Assembly: GCF_000013645.1 (NCBI RefSeq)
Contig: NC_007952.1
Coordinates: 310,001-374,000 of the forward strand
Length of the DNA stretch: 64,000 nucleotides
Direction of reading: 5' to 3'
Origin: Paraburkholderia xenovorans LB400
Lineage (GTDB): Bacteria; Pseudomonadota; Gammaproteobacteria; Burkholderiales; Burkholderiaceae
The stretch's first letter is position 1; every line of letters begins with the position of its first letter. Under the pieces are notes generated by a model, which was not told the origin of the DNA, did not search any database, and saw only the letters and a list, made by a program, of their open reading frames with translations. This document shows, piece by piece, positions 35,004-43,934 of this stretch. The position numbers and the translations under genes are program-made.

Positions 35004-35444
35004 TCAGCCGTTGCGGTGTACCAGCACGCTGCGCATGTCGGCCACATGCTCGCCTTTCTGATTGGTCACGCGCGTCTCGCGCACCACGAAATCGAGTGCA
35101 CCGCCTTTCTTGTCGTAGATGTCGGCGATGCGGCATTCGAACAGCAGCACGTCGCCGGCGTAGGCCATCTTGTGATAGGTGAACGATTGCTCACCGTGCA
35201 GGATGCGCGCCACCTGAATGCCGATCTCGTCGCGCCAGCTTTTGTCCGGCTGCTCCAGTTCGAGTGAGAACAGGAAGGTGGGCGGCAAGGGCAGAGTCGG
35301 GTGGCCCGCGTCGCGGGCCGCGGATTCGTCGAAGTAAACCGGGTTGGTTTCGCCGGTTGCCTTGGCGAAGAACCGCAACCGGCCCGCTTCGGCCACGGTG
35401 CGAAACGCGGGAATCACTTTGCCGATGTGTTTTTTATCGATCAT
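35004..35444 (-). CDS. MaoC N-terminal/FAS1-like hot-dog dehydratase subunit
   Basis: 146 residues with KVIPAFRTVAEAGRLRFFAK, ATGETNPVYFDESAARDAGH and PTFLFSLELEQPDKSWRDE, typical of FAS1-like dehydratase domains. The catalytic His position reads as Tyr/Asn, so this is probably the structural partner of the 138-residue MaoC protein 12 bases downstream. ATG 35444 has GGAG nine bases upstream; the GTG at 35453 sits on that site and is rejected. Confidence 0.85.
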   Translation of the reverse strand: MIDKKHIGKVIPAFRTVAEAGRLRFFAKATGETNPVYFDESAARDAGHPTLPLPPTFLFSLELEQPDKSWRDEIGIQVARILHGEQSFTYHKMAYAGDVLLFECRIADIYDKKGGALDFVVRETRVTNQKGEHVADMRSVLVHRNG

Positions 35445-35471
35445 GTCGGGCACTCCGTTGGATGCGGCGCA

Positions 35472-36656
35472 CTACGCGGCCTTGTACACGGTCGTGACGC
35501 ACGCTCCGCCGAGCCCCAGGTTGTGCGCAAGTGCGACCTTCGCGCCTTCCACCTGGCGTTGATCGGCAGTGCCGCGCAGTTGATGCGTCAGCTCGTAGCA
35601 CTGCGCGAGACCGGTCGCGCCCAACGGATGCCCCTTCGACAGCAAACCGCCCGACGGGTTGACCACCCACTTGCCGCCATACGTGTTGTCGCCGTCGTTG
35701 ACGAGTTTTTCCGCTTCGCCTTCTGCGCACAGACCCAGACCTTCATAGGTCAGCAGTTCGTTCTGCGCGAAGCAGTCGTGCAGTTCGATCACGTCGATGT
35801 CTTCCGGACCGACGCCGGCCTGCTCATAAGCGAGCTTCGCGCCGGCGCGCGTCATGTCGAAGCCGACTACGCGGATCATGTCGCGTGAGTCGTACGTGCT
35901 GGGCAGGTCGGTGGTGAGGGACTGGGCGGCGATCAGCACATCGGTGCGCAGGCCGCGCTTGCGGGCGAATTCCTCCGACACCACGATGGCCGCGGCTGCG
36001 CCGCAGGTGGGCGGGCAGGCCATCAAACGCGTGAGCACGCCTTCCCAGATCATCGGCGATGCGAGCACTTCTTCCGGCGTCACGACCGTGCGGAACACGG
36101 CGAGCGGATTGCGCGCGGCATGCTGGCTCGCCTTCGCGCGAATCTTCGCGAACGTTTCGAGCTTCGTGCCGTACTTTTCCATGTGAGCCCGGCCGGCGCC
36201 GCTGAACTGGCGAATCGCGCTCGGCAGATCGGTGCGATCCACCAGTTCGTTGACCACACTCAGCGCGCGTTCGAGCGCCGGTGCACGATCGCTCCACTTC
36301 GACGAGAGCGCGCCCGGCTGCATGAATTCGAAACCGACCGCGAGTGCGCAATCGACCGCGCCGCTTTGCACAGCCTGGCGCGCAAGGAACAAGGCTGACG
36401 AACCCGTCGCGCAGTTGTTGTTCACGTTGATGATCGGAATGCCGGTCATGCCGACGTGGTAAAGCGCTTTCTGACCGCAGGTCGAATCGCCGTAGACATA
36501 GCCGGCGTAGGCCTGCTGCACGTCCGCGTAATCGATTCCGGCATCGATCAGTGCTTCGCGCACGGCACCCGCGCCCATCACGTCGTAGGGGTCGCTGGTG
36601 CCGGGCTTCTTGAACGGAATCATGCCGACGCCGGCGACGAACACGTTACGAGTCAT
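35472..36656 (-). CDS. SCP-x/lipid-transfer type thiolase (paralogue)
   Basis: 394 residues; by eye most positions equal those of the thiolase at 20601-21788. The nucleophile Cys is in INVNNNCATGSSALFLARQA, the His in GGLLSKGHPLGATG, and the C-terminal Cys in LGLGGACVTTVY. It would perform the last cleavage in the leftward pathway. Two such genes in two neighbouring operons point to an internal duplication. Confidence 0.88.
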   Translation of the reverse strand: MTRNVFVAGVGMIPFKKPGTSDPYDVMGAGAVREALIDAGIDYADVQQAYAGYVYGDSTCGQKALYHVGMTGIPIINVNNNCATGSSALFLARQAVQSGAVDCALAVGFEFMQPGALSSKWSDRAPALERALSVVNELVDRTDLPSAIRQFSGAGRAHMEKYGTKLETFAKIRAKASQHAARNPLAVFRTVVTPEEVLASPMIWEGVLTRLMACPPTCGAAAAIVVSEEFARKRGLRTDVLIAAQSLTTDLPSTYDSRDMIRVVGFDMTRAGAKLAYEQAGVGPEDIDVIELHDCFAQNELLTYEGLGLCAEGEAEKLVNDGDNTYGGKWVVNPSGGLLSKGHPLGATGLAQCYELTHQLRGTADQRQVEGAKVALAHNLGLGGACVTTVYKAA

Positions 36657-36686
36657 ATCACTGCTCCTTGAAATGGAATGTTCGAA

Positions 36687-37826
36687 TTACAGCTTGCGGG
36701 AGATGAGGTCGCGCATGACCTCGCTCGTGCCGCCATAGATACGGTTGACGCGCGCATCGGCGAACGCGCGGGCCACGGGGTACTCCAGCATGTAGCCGTA
36801 GCCGCCGTGCAGCTGCACCATGTCGTCGAGCGCCTTGCCGAGCGATTCGGTCGCGAACAGCTTGGCGATCGCCGCTTCTTCCAGAGTCAGACGCCGGCGC
36901 ACGTGCTCGGCGAGGTAGTGGTCGACCAGCACGCGCACGGCGGTCGCCTGCGCCTTGATGTCGGCCAGCTTGAACTTCGTGTTCTGGAAGTCCCACACGG
37001 TCTGATTGAAGGCTCTGCGGTCCTTGACGTAGTTGATCGTGTGCTCGAGGCAGGCTTCGAGTTTTGCAGCCGCGCCGATGGCAATCGAGAGCCGTTCCTG
37101 CGGCAATTCGCCCATCAGATAGGCGAAGCCTTTGCCCTCTTCACCGAGACGATTGCTCACGGGAACGCGCACGTTGTCGAAGAACAGCTCGGCGGTGTCC
37201 TGCGAGTGCATGCCGACCTTGTCGAGCTTGCGGCCGCGGCGGAATCCCTCGCGGGTCGCCTCGACGACGATCAGGCTGACGCCCTTGGAGCCCGCGCTGG
37301 GATCGGTCTTGCAGACCAGGATGATCAGGTCGGCGTTCAGGCCGTTGCTGATGAAGGTCTTGCTGCCGTTGATCACGTACTCGTCGCCGTCGCGCAAGGC
37401 GGTGGTGCGTATCGCCTTCAGGTCGCTGCCGGTGCCGGGCTCGGTCATGCCGATCGCGAGAATGGATTCGCCGGTGCAGGTTTTCGGCAGCCATTTCTGC
37501 TTCTGTTCCTCATTGCCGATGCGAGCGATATACGGAGCGATGACGTCGGAATGCACGCCAAAGCCCAGGCCGCTCAGACCGGCGCGATTGACTTCCTCGT
37601 TGAGGATCGCCGCGTGGCCGAAGTCGCCGCCACCGCCGCCGTATTCAGTCGGCAGCGTGAGGCACAGCAAACCCTCGCGGCCCGCCTTCAGCCACGTTTC
37701 GCGGTCCACACGGCCGGCCTTGTCCCACTCGGCCTGTTTGGGCGTGCATTCGCGCTCCAGGAAGCGACGCACCGTGGTGCGCAGCATTTCATGATCGTCA
37801 CGAAAAACGGTACGGGTAATTTGCAT
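36687..37826 (-). CDS. Acyl-CoA dehydrogenase, long-chain/isovaleryl type (paralogue)
   Basis: 379 residues, same length as and strongly similar to the protein at 19435-20574. It shares GMTEPGTGSDLKAIRTTALR, the catalytic Glu in LPQERL, and YGGTSEVMRDLISRKL at the end. It feeds electrons to ETF. It lies 30 bases upstream of the paralogous thiolase, so the dehydrogenase-thiolase pair is repeated in both operons in the same order. Confidence 0.92.
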   Translation of the reverse strand: MQITRTVFRDDHEMLRTTVRRFLERECTPKQAEWDKAGRVDRETWLKAGREGLLCLTLPTEYGGGGGDFGHAAILNEEVNRAGLSGLGFGVHSDVIAPYIARIGNEEQKQKWLPKTCTGESILAIGMTEPGTGSDLKAIRTTALRDGDEYVINGSKTFISNGLNADLIILVCKTDPSAGSKGVSLIVVEATREGFRRGRKLDKVGMHSQDTAELFFDNVRVPVSNRLGEEGKGFAYLMGELPQERLSIAIGAAAKLEACLEHTINYVKDRRAFNQTVWDFQNTKFKLADIKAQATAVRVLVDHYLAEHVRRRLTLEEAAIAKLFATESLGKALDDMVQLHGGYGYMLEYPVARAFADARVNRIYGGTSEVMRDLISRKL

Positions 37827-37871
37827 TACTAAGTTCCTGTGAATGAGATCGGCATGGGCCGATGGATGGCG

Positions 37872-39752
37872 TTATCGCGCGCAGGCGATATGCGCCGCCG
37901 GTTCTGTGTGGTAGAGCTGTTCGATCAGATGGGCGCGGCGCGCGCGGGTCACGGCCTGGTTCACATAGCCTTTTTCGGCGATTTCATTGGCGTCGATCGA
38001 AGGAGGCTCGGCCATCAGCATCAGGCGTTCGATCGTCCGGCTGGCGCCGCCGCCCTTGTGGCGGCCAAGACGTTCGCGCAGTGCCGCGACGAGGACCGGA
38101 TGCTCGACCAGCGCCGCCGCGTCGAGCTCGGCGAGTTCGGGCGCGAGGCGCCGGCAGGCGGCCACGTTCGGCCACGCGAGCGCCGCGAGAAATTCGTGGT
38201 CGTGGCCGCAGATCACCGCATCCGAGATGAGCGGGGCGCACAGATCGAGCAGGCCGAGCCGCACCGCGCCGGTTCGCACCCAGGTACCGTTCGTCAGCTT
38301 GAAGTCTTCCACCACGCGCCCGGCGAACAGCAGGCCAGCGGCCGGATCTTCCGGATTCGCGAGACGCACGGCATCGCCCAGGCGGAAGTAGCCTTCCTCG
38401 TCGAAGGCGGCGGCGGTGAGCACGGCATTGCCGATGTAGCCGGCAAACACATTCGCGCCGCGCATGCGGATTTCGTAGCGGCCGTCGCCGCCTTCGAGCG
38501 GCAGGAGCTTCACTTCGGAGCCCGGCACCGGGCCGCCGATGTTGCCGAGATCCGTGGCGGCCCAGCCGCAGTAGGTGCCCATGCCGCTCGTCTCGGTGCA
38601 GGCGAGGCCCGTGGAGAAGACGATGCGCTTGCCGATCGTGTCCACCGCCACACGCTGGATGCGATGCCACACGTCTGTGGGCAAGCTCGCGCCGCCGTAG
38701 CCCAAATACTGCACATTGGCGAACAGGCTGCGGGCGAGCATGGGGTCGCGCTCGAGTTCGCCCGCCAGCACCGCCCATGCGGACGGAACGCTGGTGAAAA
38801 CCGTGGGCGACACTTCACGCAGATTGCGAACGGTGCGCTCGATCATGCCGGGCAGCGGGCGGCCGTCGTCGATATAGTGGGTCGCGCCGAATTGGACGGA
38901 GCGCCCGATGTTCAGGACTCCGCCGAGGCCGTGATGCCACGGCAGCCAGTCGAGAAACACCGGTTGCGATTCGCGCAGCCAGCCGAGATTGTCGGCGTAA
39001 TAGGCCGCGACTGCCTTGAGGTTGCTGTAGGCCAGCGGCACGCCTTTCGGCGTGCCGGTCGAGCCCGACGTGAAGAGGACGCGGGCCGTATCGCTCTCGC
39101 GGATGGCCGCATGCGCTGCGGCAACGGCGGCGACACGCGCCGGCGTCATGTCGGCAGCAAGCAGATCGGCCCATGCGTGGTGCGAGGGTTGAACGTTGCG
39201 CACGGCGATAACCGGCGTTGCCGCCAGTTCGTCGATTGCGAGCGCGCGTTCGAACGCTGCCGCATCCTGGACGAACACGGCCGCCGGTGGCACCAGTTCG
39301 AGCACGCCTTTCAGACGGGCGAAGTTTTTACTGAGCGTGGAATAGGCCGGCGAAACGGGTGCGGCAGGAATCCCCACATACTCGGCCGCGAGCAGAAGCA
39401 CAGCCTGCTCGATCGAATTACCTGACAGCAGGACTAGCGGGCGCTGCTGGCCGAGGCCCATCTCCAGCAAGCACGCCGCCACCGTTTGTAACTGACGCCA
39501 TAGTTCGCGCCAGCTCATCGTGCGCCAGTCGCCGCTGCTGTCGCGTTCGCAGAACGCCGGACTATCGCCGCGGCGCTCGGCCCATTCGGGGACAAAAGCG
39601 GCGAAGCTGTTCTGTGCGATGTCGGGGGGCGGACTGGCGGAGCTCAGCATCAAGGTGCCGTCGGGGCGGCGTTCGACGAGCGGGCGCCGTTCCGGAAAGC
39701 GTACGGGACGGTAAGGGGCTGCGGTGTATTCACTAGCCATGAGCGTAGTCAT
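37872..39752 (-). CDS. Feruloyl-CoA synthase-like AMP-forming ligase
   Basis: Ligase of 626 residues, longer than ordinary acyl-CoA synthetases and of the feruloyl-CoA synthase type. Segments are FTSGSTGTPKGVPLAYSN (AMP binding), FLDWLPWHHGLGGVLNIG, GLACTETSGMGTYCGWAATD and GRVVEDFKLTNGTWVRTGAV. The last, with FKLTNGTWV, is typical of this branch, where substrates are phenylpropenoates or other bulky acids. ATG 39752 has AGGAGA eight bases upstream. It opens the leftward operon. The acid it activates is unknown; no enoyl-CoA hydratase/aldolase and vanillin dehydrogenase pair lies nearby, so ferulate itself is not assured. Confidence 0.82.
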   Translation of the reverse strand: MTTLMASEYTAAPYRPVRFPERRPLVERRPDGTLMLSSASPPPDIAQNSFAAFVPEWAERRGDSPAFCERDSSGDWRTMSWRELWRQLQTVAACLLEMGLGQQRPLVLLSGNSIEQAVLLLAAEYVGIPAAPVSPAYSTLSKNFARLKGVLELVPPAAVFVQDAAAFERALAIDELAATPVIAVRNVQPSHHAWADLLAADMTPARVAAVAAAHAAIRESDTARVLFTSGSTGTPKGVPLAYSNLKAVAAYYADNLGWLRESQPVFLDWLPWHHGLGGVLNIGRSVQFGATHYIDDGRPLPGMIERTVRNLREVSPTVFTSVPSAWAVLAGELERDPMLARSLFANVQYLGYGGASLPTDVWHRIQRVAVDTIGKRIVFSTGLACTETSGMGTYCGWAATDLGNIGGPVPGSEVKLLPLEGGDGRYEIRMRGANVFAGYIGNAVLTAAAFDEEGYFRLGDAVRLANPEDPAAGLLFAGRVVEDFKLTNGTWVRTGAVRLGLLDLCAPLISDAVICGHDHEFLAALAWPNVAACRRLAPELAELDAAALVEHPVLVAALRERLGRHKGGGASRTIERLMLMAEPPSIDANEIAEKGYVNQAVTRARRAHLIEQLYHTEPAAHIACAR

Positions 39753-39880
39753 TACGCTTGTCTCCTGAGCTTCAGCGCGCGCGATGGTGCGCACCGGCGT
39801 TGGTTATGTGAGGCGCGCTTGCCGTGAACGGGCGCGCGACCCCTTGACTTATAGGATAGTGGCTCGCGACCGGGAGAGAA

Positions 39881-39897
39881 CCACCCGAGGTGGGTAG
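39881..39897. promoter_or_regulatory. CCACCC-N5-GGGTAG motif (site C)
   Basis: CCACCC GAGGT GGGTAG lies about 130 bases upstream of the ligase start codon at 39752, between it and the regulator gene. It matches site A in 12 of the 12 fixed bases compared. The core CCACC-CGA-GGTGG is itself an inverted repeat, so orientation relative to the gene may not matter. Confidence 0.5.
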
Positions 39898-39961
39898 CAA
39901 GGAAGGATGGCGCAGAACGGTGAGGGACCACCCGGCGGAGCTCGTGAAGACGCGTGGTGCG

Positions 39962-42805
39962 TCAGTCTGTCTCTTCGCCGGCAACGGGCGTCGAGCCCAG
40001 TTCGAGATCGCGTACGCGTGCCACCGCCTCGTCGCGGCTCGTCACGCTGAGCTTGCCGTAGATGTTCTTCAGATGCCACTTGACGGTCTCAGGCGAAATG
40101 CCGAGCGTGCGGGCAATCTTCTTGTTCGGCAATGCCTGCGCAAGCAGGCCGACAACCCGAACCTCGCGCTCGCTCAGCGTTTCGGCGGCGGTGGGCGGCG
40201 CGCTTCGGCTGGCGGGTTTGGCGGGCGGCTCCGCGCCGCTGGACGAAGCGGCCTTCGCCGCGTTCAGCCGGCTCACATAGAAGGACAGAACCGGATCGTG
40301 CGGCTCGCCTTGCACTACTGCGGCAATGAGATCGAGCGCGCTGGGGTCGGCGTCGAGCAGGCTGCGCACCAGACCCAGCCGGTGACCTCGGCGCAACGCG
40401 GCGAGCACGGCTTCGCGCGCGGCCTCGGCGCGGCCGCGGCCTGCATCGACCACGGCGGCCTGCATCTGGAAGTGAGCAACGTGCCGCTGCCAGCCGCGCG
40501 CCTCGCAGAATGGAATCAGCGCCTGAAGACGGCACGCGGCGCCCTCGAAATCTTCGTGGGCGATGCACCAGTTGATGTGCGAACTCTCCGTCATGGCGTG
40601 GATTTCCGCCGCGGTGCCCGTCGCAGCGTCCGTCACGGTGCCTGCCGCGCGCGCCGCGATCATGTCGAGCCGGGCGAGGCCGGCTTCCGCCGCATCGAAC
40701 TGACCGCTCAGCAGATGCCGATGAATCTGCTCGGCCACGCTATGAGCGACGAGCCGGGGCAAGCCGTACTGCGTCGCGTATTCTTCGAGGCGTTCGAGAT
40801 AGGCGAACGCATCGAGGTGGTGTCCCTCGGCCCAATGGACCGCTGACAGCACCGTCAGGACACGCAACACGGAGTCCGGAATGGACACGCGTTCGAGCAC
40901 GTCGACGCGATCCTCCAGAAGTTTGCGGGCCGCTTCCAGGTCGTTGAATTCGTACAGCACTTCGCCGAGCAGTGCCGCCGCAAAGCATGCCGCTTCGGCG
41001 GCGGCGCTGCCGCGTTGATCCGCCTCGAACAGAACGTCGCGGCTGATGCGCTCGACCTGGATGAACTTGCCCTCCAATGCATAGCTGAAGCCTGCAATGC
41101 AGCGGCCGTTCAGTATGCCGGCCGAAGTACCCATGAGCGGCACACCATCCACGAGAGGTTGCGGCGCCTCGCTCTGAACGCGGCGCGCTTCATCGTACTC
41201 ACCGCGGCGCATGTGAATCCATGACAGCAGGTTGTTGCGGCCGCCCACGGTGAGGCTGTCGGCATGGGCGGGGATTTGCCGCAAGTGCGGCAACACCGAT
41301 AGCGCCTCGTCCGTGTCGTCGCGCTGAACGGCGAGGGCCGCCCGCAACAGGATGAGCCGGTAGCGCGAATGTGTATCGCTTTCGGGGATATCGGCATGCA
41401 GGCGCGCGATGGCCGCGGCGCAGGCGTCGAATTCGCGCGCATACAGTTGCAGATGCAACATCCACAGGCGCAGTCCGATGCGGGTTTGCACTTCGGCGAG
41501 CGGCAGCAGACGTATCAGCCCGACCAGCTTGCGCAGATCGCCCTCGATCTGCATGGTTCGGGCAACACGCAGCACGAGATCAGCCGCCGCCGCCGGCTCG
41601 CCTGCGAGTAAGGCGTGACGCACGGCGTCGTCGTGCTGGCGGTGGTCGCGAAACCAGAGCCACGCCGCCAGATGCACCTCGCGCTGATGCAGTTCGCTGC
41701 GTGCCCGAAAACGCTCGAGTAGCGTCTCGCGAAAGAGCGGGTTCAACCGATACCACGTCTCGCTACCCGAACTTTCGATCGGCGCGATGAACAGATTGTC
41801 GTTTTCCAGTCTTGTCAGCAGCGCGCGCACTTCGGCGGGCGATTGCCCGTGGCCGATCAGCGCGATGCACAGCGGCGCGCATACCCGCGTGCAGCTTGCC
41901 ATCCGGACCAGCATTTCCACCTCGGATGGCGCGAGGCGCGACAACACCTCGCGTTCGAAATACGCCGCAAATCCGCGAGCATCCAGAAGCTGGGCGTTCG
42001 CGAGCGGGTCGGACGGCGCGAGGTCCGTTATGCCTTGCTTCTTTCTTTTCAGGCGTATCGCGAAGAGTTGCAGTCCCGCCACCCAGCCGTCCGTCAGTTC
42101 GTGCATGTGACGTGCTTCGCGCTGGCCGATCTCGCCCAACTGCGCCTTGAGGAAGGCCTCGGATTCGGCGGCCGTGAAACGCAGGTCGCGCATGTCGAGT
42201 TCCAGCACGAGGCCCTGGTCGCGCGGGCGTCCCAGCGACAGGGGCACCGCGCCACGCGAGACGAGCACGAGATGGAGATTCGCCGGCGCGTAGTCGAGCA
42301 GCCATTGCAATGCTTCGTGATTGCGGGCATTGGCAACGTGATGCAGATCGTCCAGCACCAGCACGACGTCGTTCGAATGGGCGGCGATGCCGCGCACGAG
42401 GGCGATGATGGTGCGTTCGACCGCTTCGTCGTCCATGCCGCGGCCGCCTAGCAAGGCCGCTTCGTGGCACATGGCCGGGTCGACCTGGGCGAGGCTGGCG
42501 ACGAGGTAGTCGAGAAAATGCGCCAGTTCGTTGTCTTCCGGCGCGAGTGTCAGCCAGGCGATATCGAAACCGAGCGAAAGCAGGGCTTCGCGCCACGCGA
42601 TCAGCAGGCTCGTCTTGCCGCAACCGGCGGGGCCCTGAAGCACGACGCAACGGTTGCGCCGGGCCTCGAGTAGCTGGGTCAGCAGACGTTCGCGTGCGAC
42701 GACGCGGGCGGTGTCGCGTGGCGGAATCAAGCGGGGATCGGCTCGGGATTCCGCGGCACCGCGTTGGGAGCGGCGTGGGTCCACGGGAGGGGAATTCTGC
42801 GGCAT
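39962..42805 (-). CDS. MalT-like LuxR-family ATP-dependent activator (copy 2)
   Basis: 947 residues with Walker A GPAGCGKT (58-65), Walker B-like VVLVLDDLHHV, a TPR-like middle and a LuxR helix-turn-helix at the end (TLSEREVRVVGLLAQALPNK, then ISPETVKWHLKNIYGKL). It is a clear paralogue of the protein at 16491-19283. It lies 209 bases upstream of the ligase, in the same direction, so it probably controls the leftward operon. ATG 42805 follows an AGGT site; the open frame reaches 42877 without support. Confidence 0.88.
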   Translation of the reverse strand: MPQNSPPVDPRRSQRGAAESRADPRLIPPRDTARVVARERLLTQLLEARRNRCVVLQGPAGCGKTSLLIAWREALLSLGFDIAWLTLAPEDNELAHFLDYLVASLAQVDPAMCHEAALLGGRGMDDEAVERTIIALVRGIAAHSNDVVLVLDDLHHVANARNHEALQWLLDYAPANLHLVLVSRGAVPLSLGRPRDQGLVLELDMRDLRFTAAESEAFLKAQLGEIGQREARHMHELTDGWVAGLQLFAIRLKRKKQGITDLAPSDPLANAQLLDARGFAAYFEREVLSRLAPSEVEMLVRMASCTRVCAPLCIALIGHGQSPAEVRALLTRLENDNLFIAPIESSGSETWYRLNPLFRETLLERFRARSELHQREVHLAAWLWFRDHRQHDDAVRHALLAGEPAAAADLVLRVARTMQIEGDLRKLVGLIRLLPLAEVQTRIGLRLWMLHLQLYAREFDACAAAIARLHADIPESDTHSRYRLILLRAALAVQRDDTDEALSVLPHLRQIPAHADSLTVGGRNNLLSWIHMRRGEYDEARRVQSEAPQPLVDGVPLMGTSAGILNGRCIAGFSYALEGKFIQVERISRDVLFEADQRGSAAAEAACFAAALLGEVLYEFNDLEAARKLLEDRVDVLERVSIPDSVLRVLTVLSAVHWAEGHHLDAFAYLERLEEYATQYGLPRLVAHSVAEQIHRHLLSGQFDAAEAGLARLDMIAARAAGTVTDAATGTAAEIHAMTESSHINWCIAHEDFEGAACRLQALIPFCEARGWQRHVAHFQMQAAVVDAGRGRAEAAREAVLAALRRGHRLGLVRSLLDADPSALDLIAAVVQGEPHDPVLSFYVSRLNAAKAASSSGAEPPAKPASRSAPPTAAETLSEREVRVVGLLAQALPNKKIARTLGISPETVKWHLKNIYGKLSVTSRDEAVARVRDLELGSTPVAGEETD

Positions 42806-42938
42806 CGTGACCTGCGCCTTGCGCGCCCCGGCTTCGCGCCTGGTCGGCGAGGGCCAAAGGACGAAGTGATAATCCACATATTGTAGCGCAGCGCAGGTAG
42901 CGTTTTCACGTTCAGCGGGGCAGTGTCTTCCCGGATCA

Positions 42939-43553
42939 TCACTGGTCTGGCGGGGGCGTCGCGCCGGCGGTCTGCGCTTCGCCGCGTACCGATTCCTGTT
43001 TGCGCCGTGCCACGAATTGCACGACGTCGCCGCCCGCGCGCCATGCGTAACAGGTGTCGACCATTGGATGAGCCTGAGCGCTGCCTGTCGCCTCGCCGGA
43101 GTCTCGCCCGGCGGGTGCCGCCTTGCGCCAACCCATCAATGTCTGGATCGCTGTCGTGGCAATGGGGCCGAGCAACTCGGTCAGATGCGTGCAGCCTTTC
43201 GGACCGGAAAGACGGCTCTTGACCTCTTTCATGAAGCCCGCGCCGATGGTCATGCCTTCGAGACCGGCATACGCCTCGTTGATTTCCGTGCAAAAGCGGC
43301 TCGGCGAGGAGTCCGTATGAGCCTCGATGCGATGGATCAGAAGCTCTGAATCGATTGTGACCACGATGCGCATGTCGTGAATCGGCGAGCCGGCCGGCAC
43401 GGTCTTGAAGAGCAGGTCCGAATCGTCGGCCTTCGTATCGCGGATGTGGCCTTCAATGTCGAACAGGCCGTCGCGTCGTTTGAAGCCCATGCATTCGACA
43501 CGCCGGGTATGCACGAGCTGCCGTGTTGAAGGATTCGATGGAATGGCAGACAT
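42939..43553 (-). CDS. DUF2889 family protein
   Basis: 204 residues without signal peptide. The family pattern is visible: TRRVECMGFKRRDGLFDIEG, MRIVVTIDSELLIHRIEAHT, FMKEVKSRLSGPKGCTHLTE and LLGPIATTAIQTLMGW. DUF2889 proteins occur beside catabolic genes for aromatic or cyclic acids but have no established biochemical role. ATG 43553 has a GAG site seven bases upstream. It precedes the LuxR copy 2 gene on the same strand by 133 bases. Confidence 0.82.
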   Translation of the reverse strand: MSAIPSNPSTRQLVHTRRVECMGFKRRDGLFDIEGHIRDTKADDSDLLFKTVPAGSPIHDMRIVVTIDSELLIHRIEAHTDSSPSRFCTEINEAYAGLEGMTIGAGFMKEVKSRLSGPKGCTHLTELLGPIATTAIQTLMGWRKAAPAGRDSGEATGSAQAHPMVDTCYAWRAGGDVVQFVARRKQESVRGEAQTAGATPPPDQ

Positions 43554-43934
43554 GGATATCTCGCTTGCTGAAGCACTCATTCGATTGATGGAAGATGGAT
43601 CAGACCGCGCTCTCGTTGAAACGGGACATTGCACATGTCTGCGCGAGGAGCGCGCCGGCCTTTGAGTGATCGATACCACCGAGCCTATTTGAACGCCGGA
43701 ACCCGGCCGCCCCCTATATCGGGGGGGAAAGTTCGATGCGTTTCGCCACCCTTTTCATCGCTCGGGGTATTCCCGTCCCCCCTCTGTTTGGGTAGGTGAT
43801 CTGCCCGGAGGTCCCTGCAATATGGGCTCGCAGCGACAGGCCGGCATATTGCCGGGCGTCGTCCCGGCGGACATCTGCATGAGTTTGCTTTACCCGTGTC
43901 CGTTGGACACGGCAAACACAAAGAGGAGACATGC
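43554..43934. other. Divergent control region between DUF2889 gene and porin
   Basis: No gene is visible in these 381 bases. Besides site E (43777-43796) there is CCCCC-TATATC-GGGGG at 43710-43725, an inverted repeat whose GC arms resemble site B. Both could serve the leftward DUF2889/regulator genes or the rightward porin. Confidence 0.55.
43777..43796. promoter_or_regulatory. CCCCCC-N7-GGGTAGG motif (site E, looser)
   Basis: CCCCCC TCTGTTT GGGTAGG. The right half is identical to that of site A; the left half is a C-run at a shifted distance. It lies 139 bases before the porin start. Confidence 0.4.

Noticed and set aside
37839..39425. A 528-codon plus-strand open frame
   Set aside because: It is opposite the feruloyl-CoA-synthase-like gene; no recognisable family and no ribosome site.
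37872..39752. A complete ferulate-to-vanillate pathway around the ligase
   Set aside because: The region lacks a vanillin dehydrogenase and a feruloyl-CoA hydratase/aldolase next to the ligase, so ferulate as substrate is not claimed.
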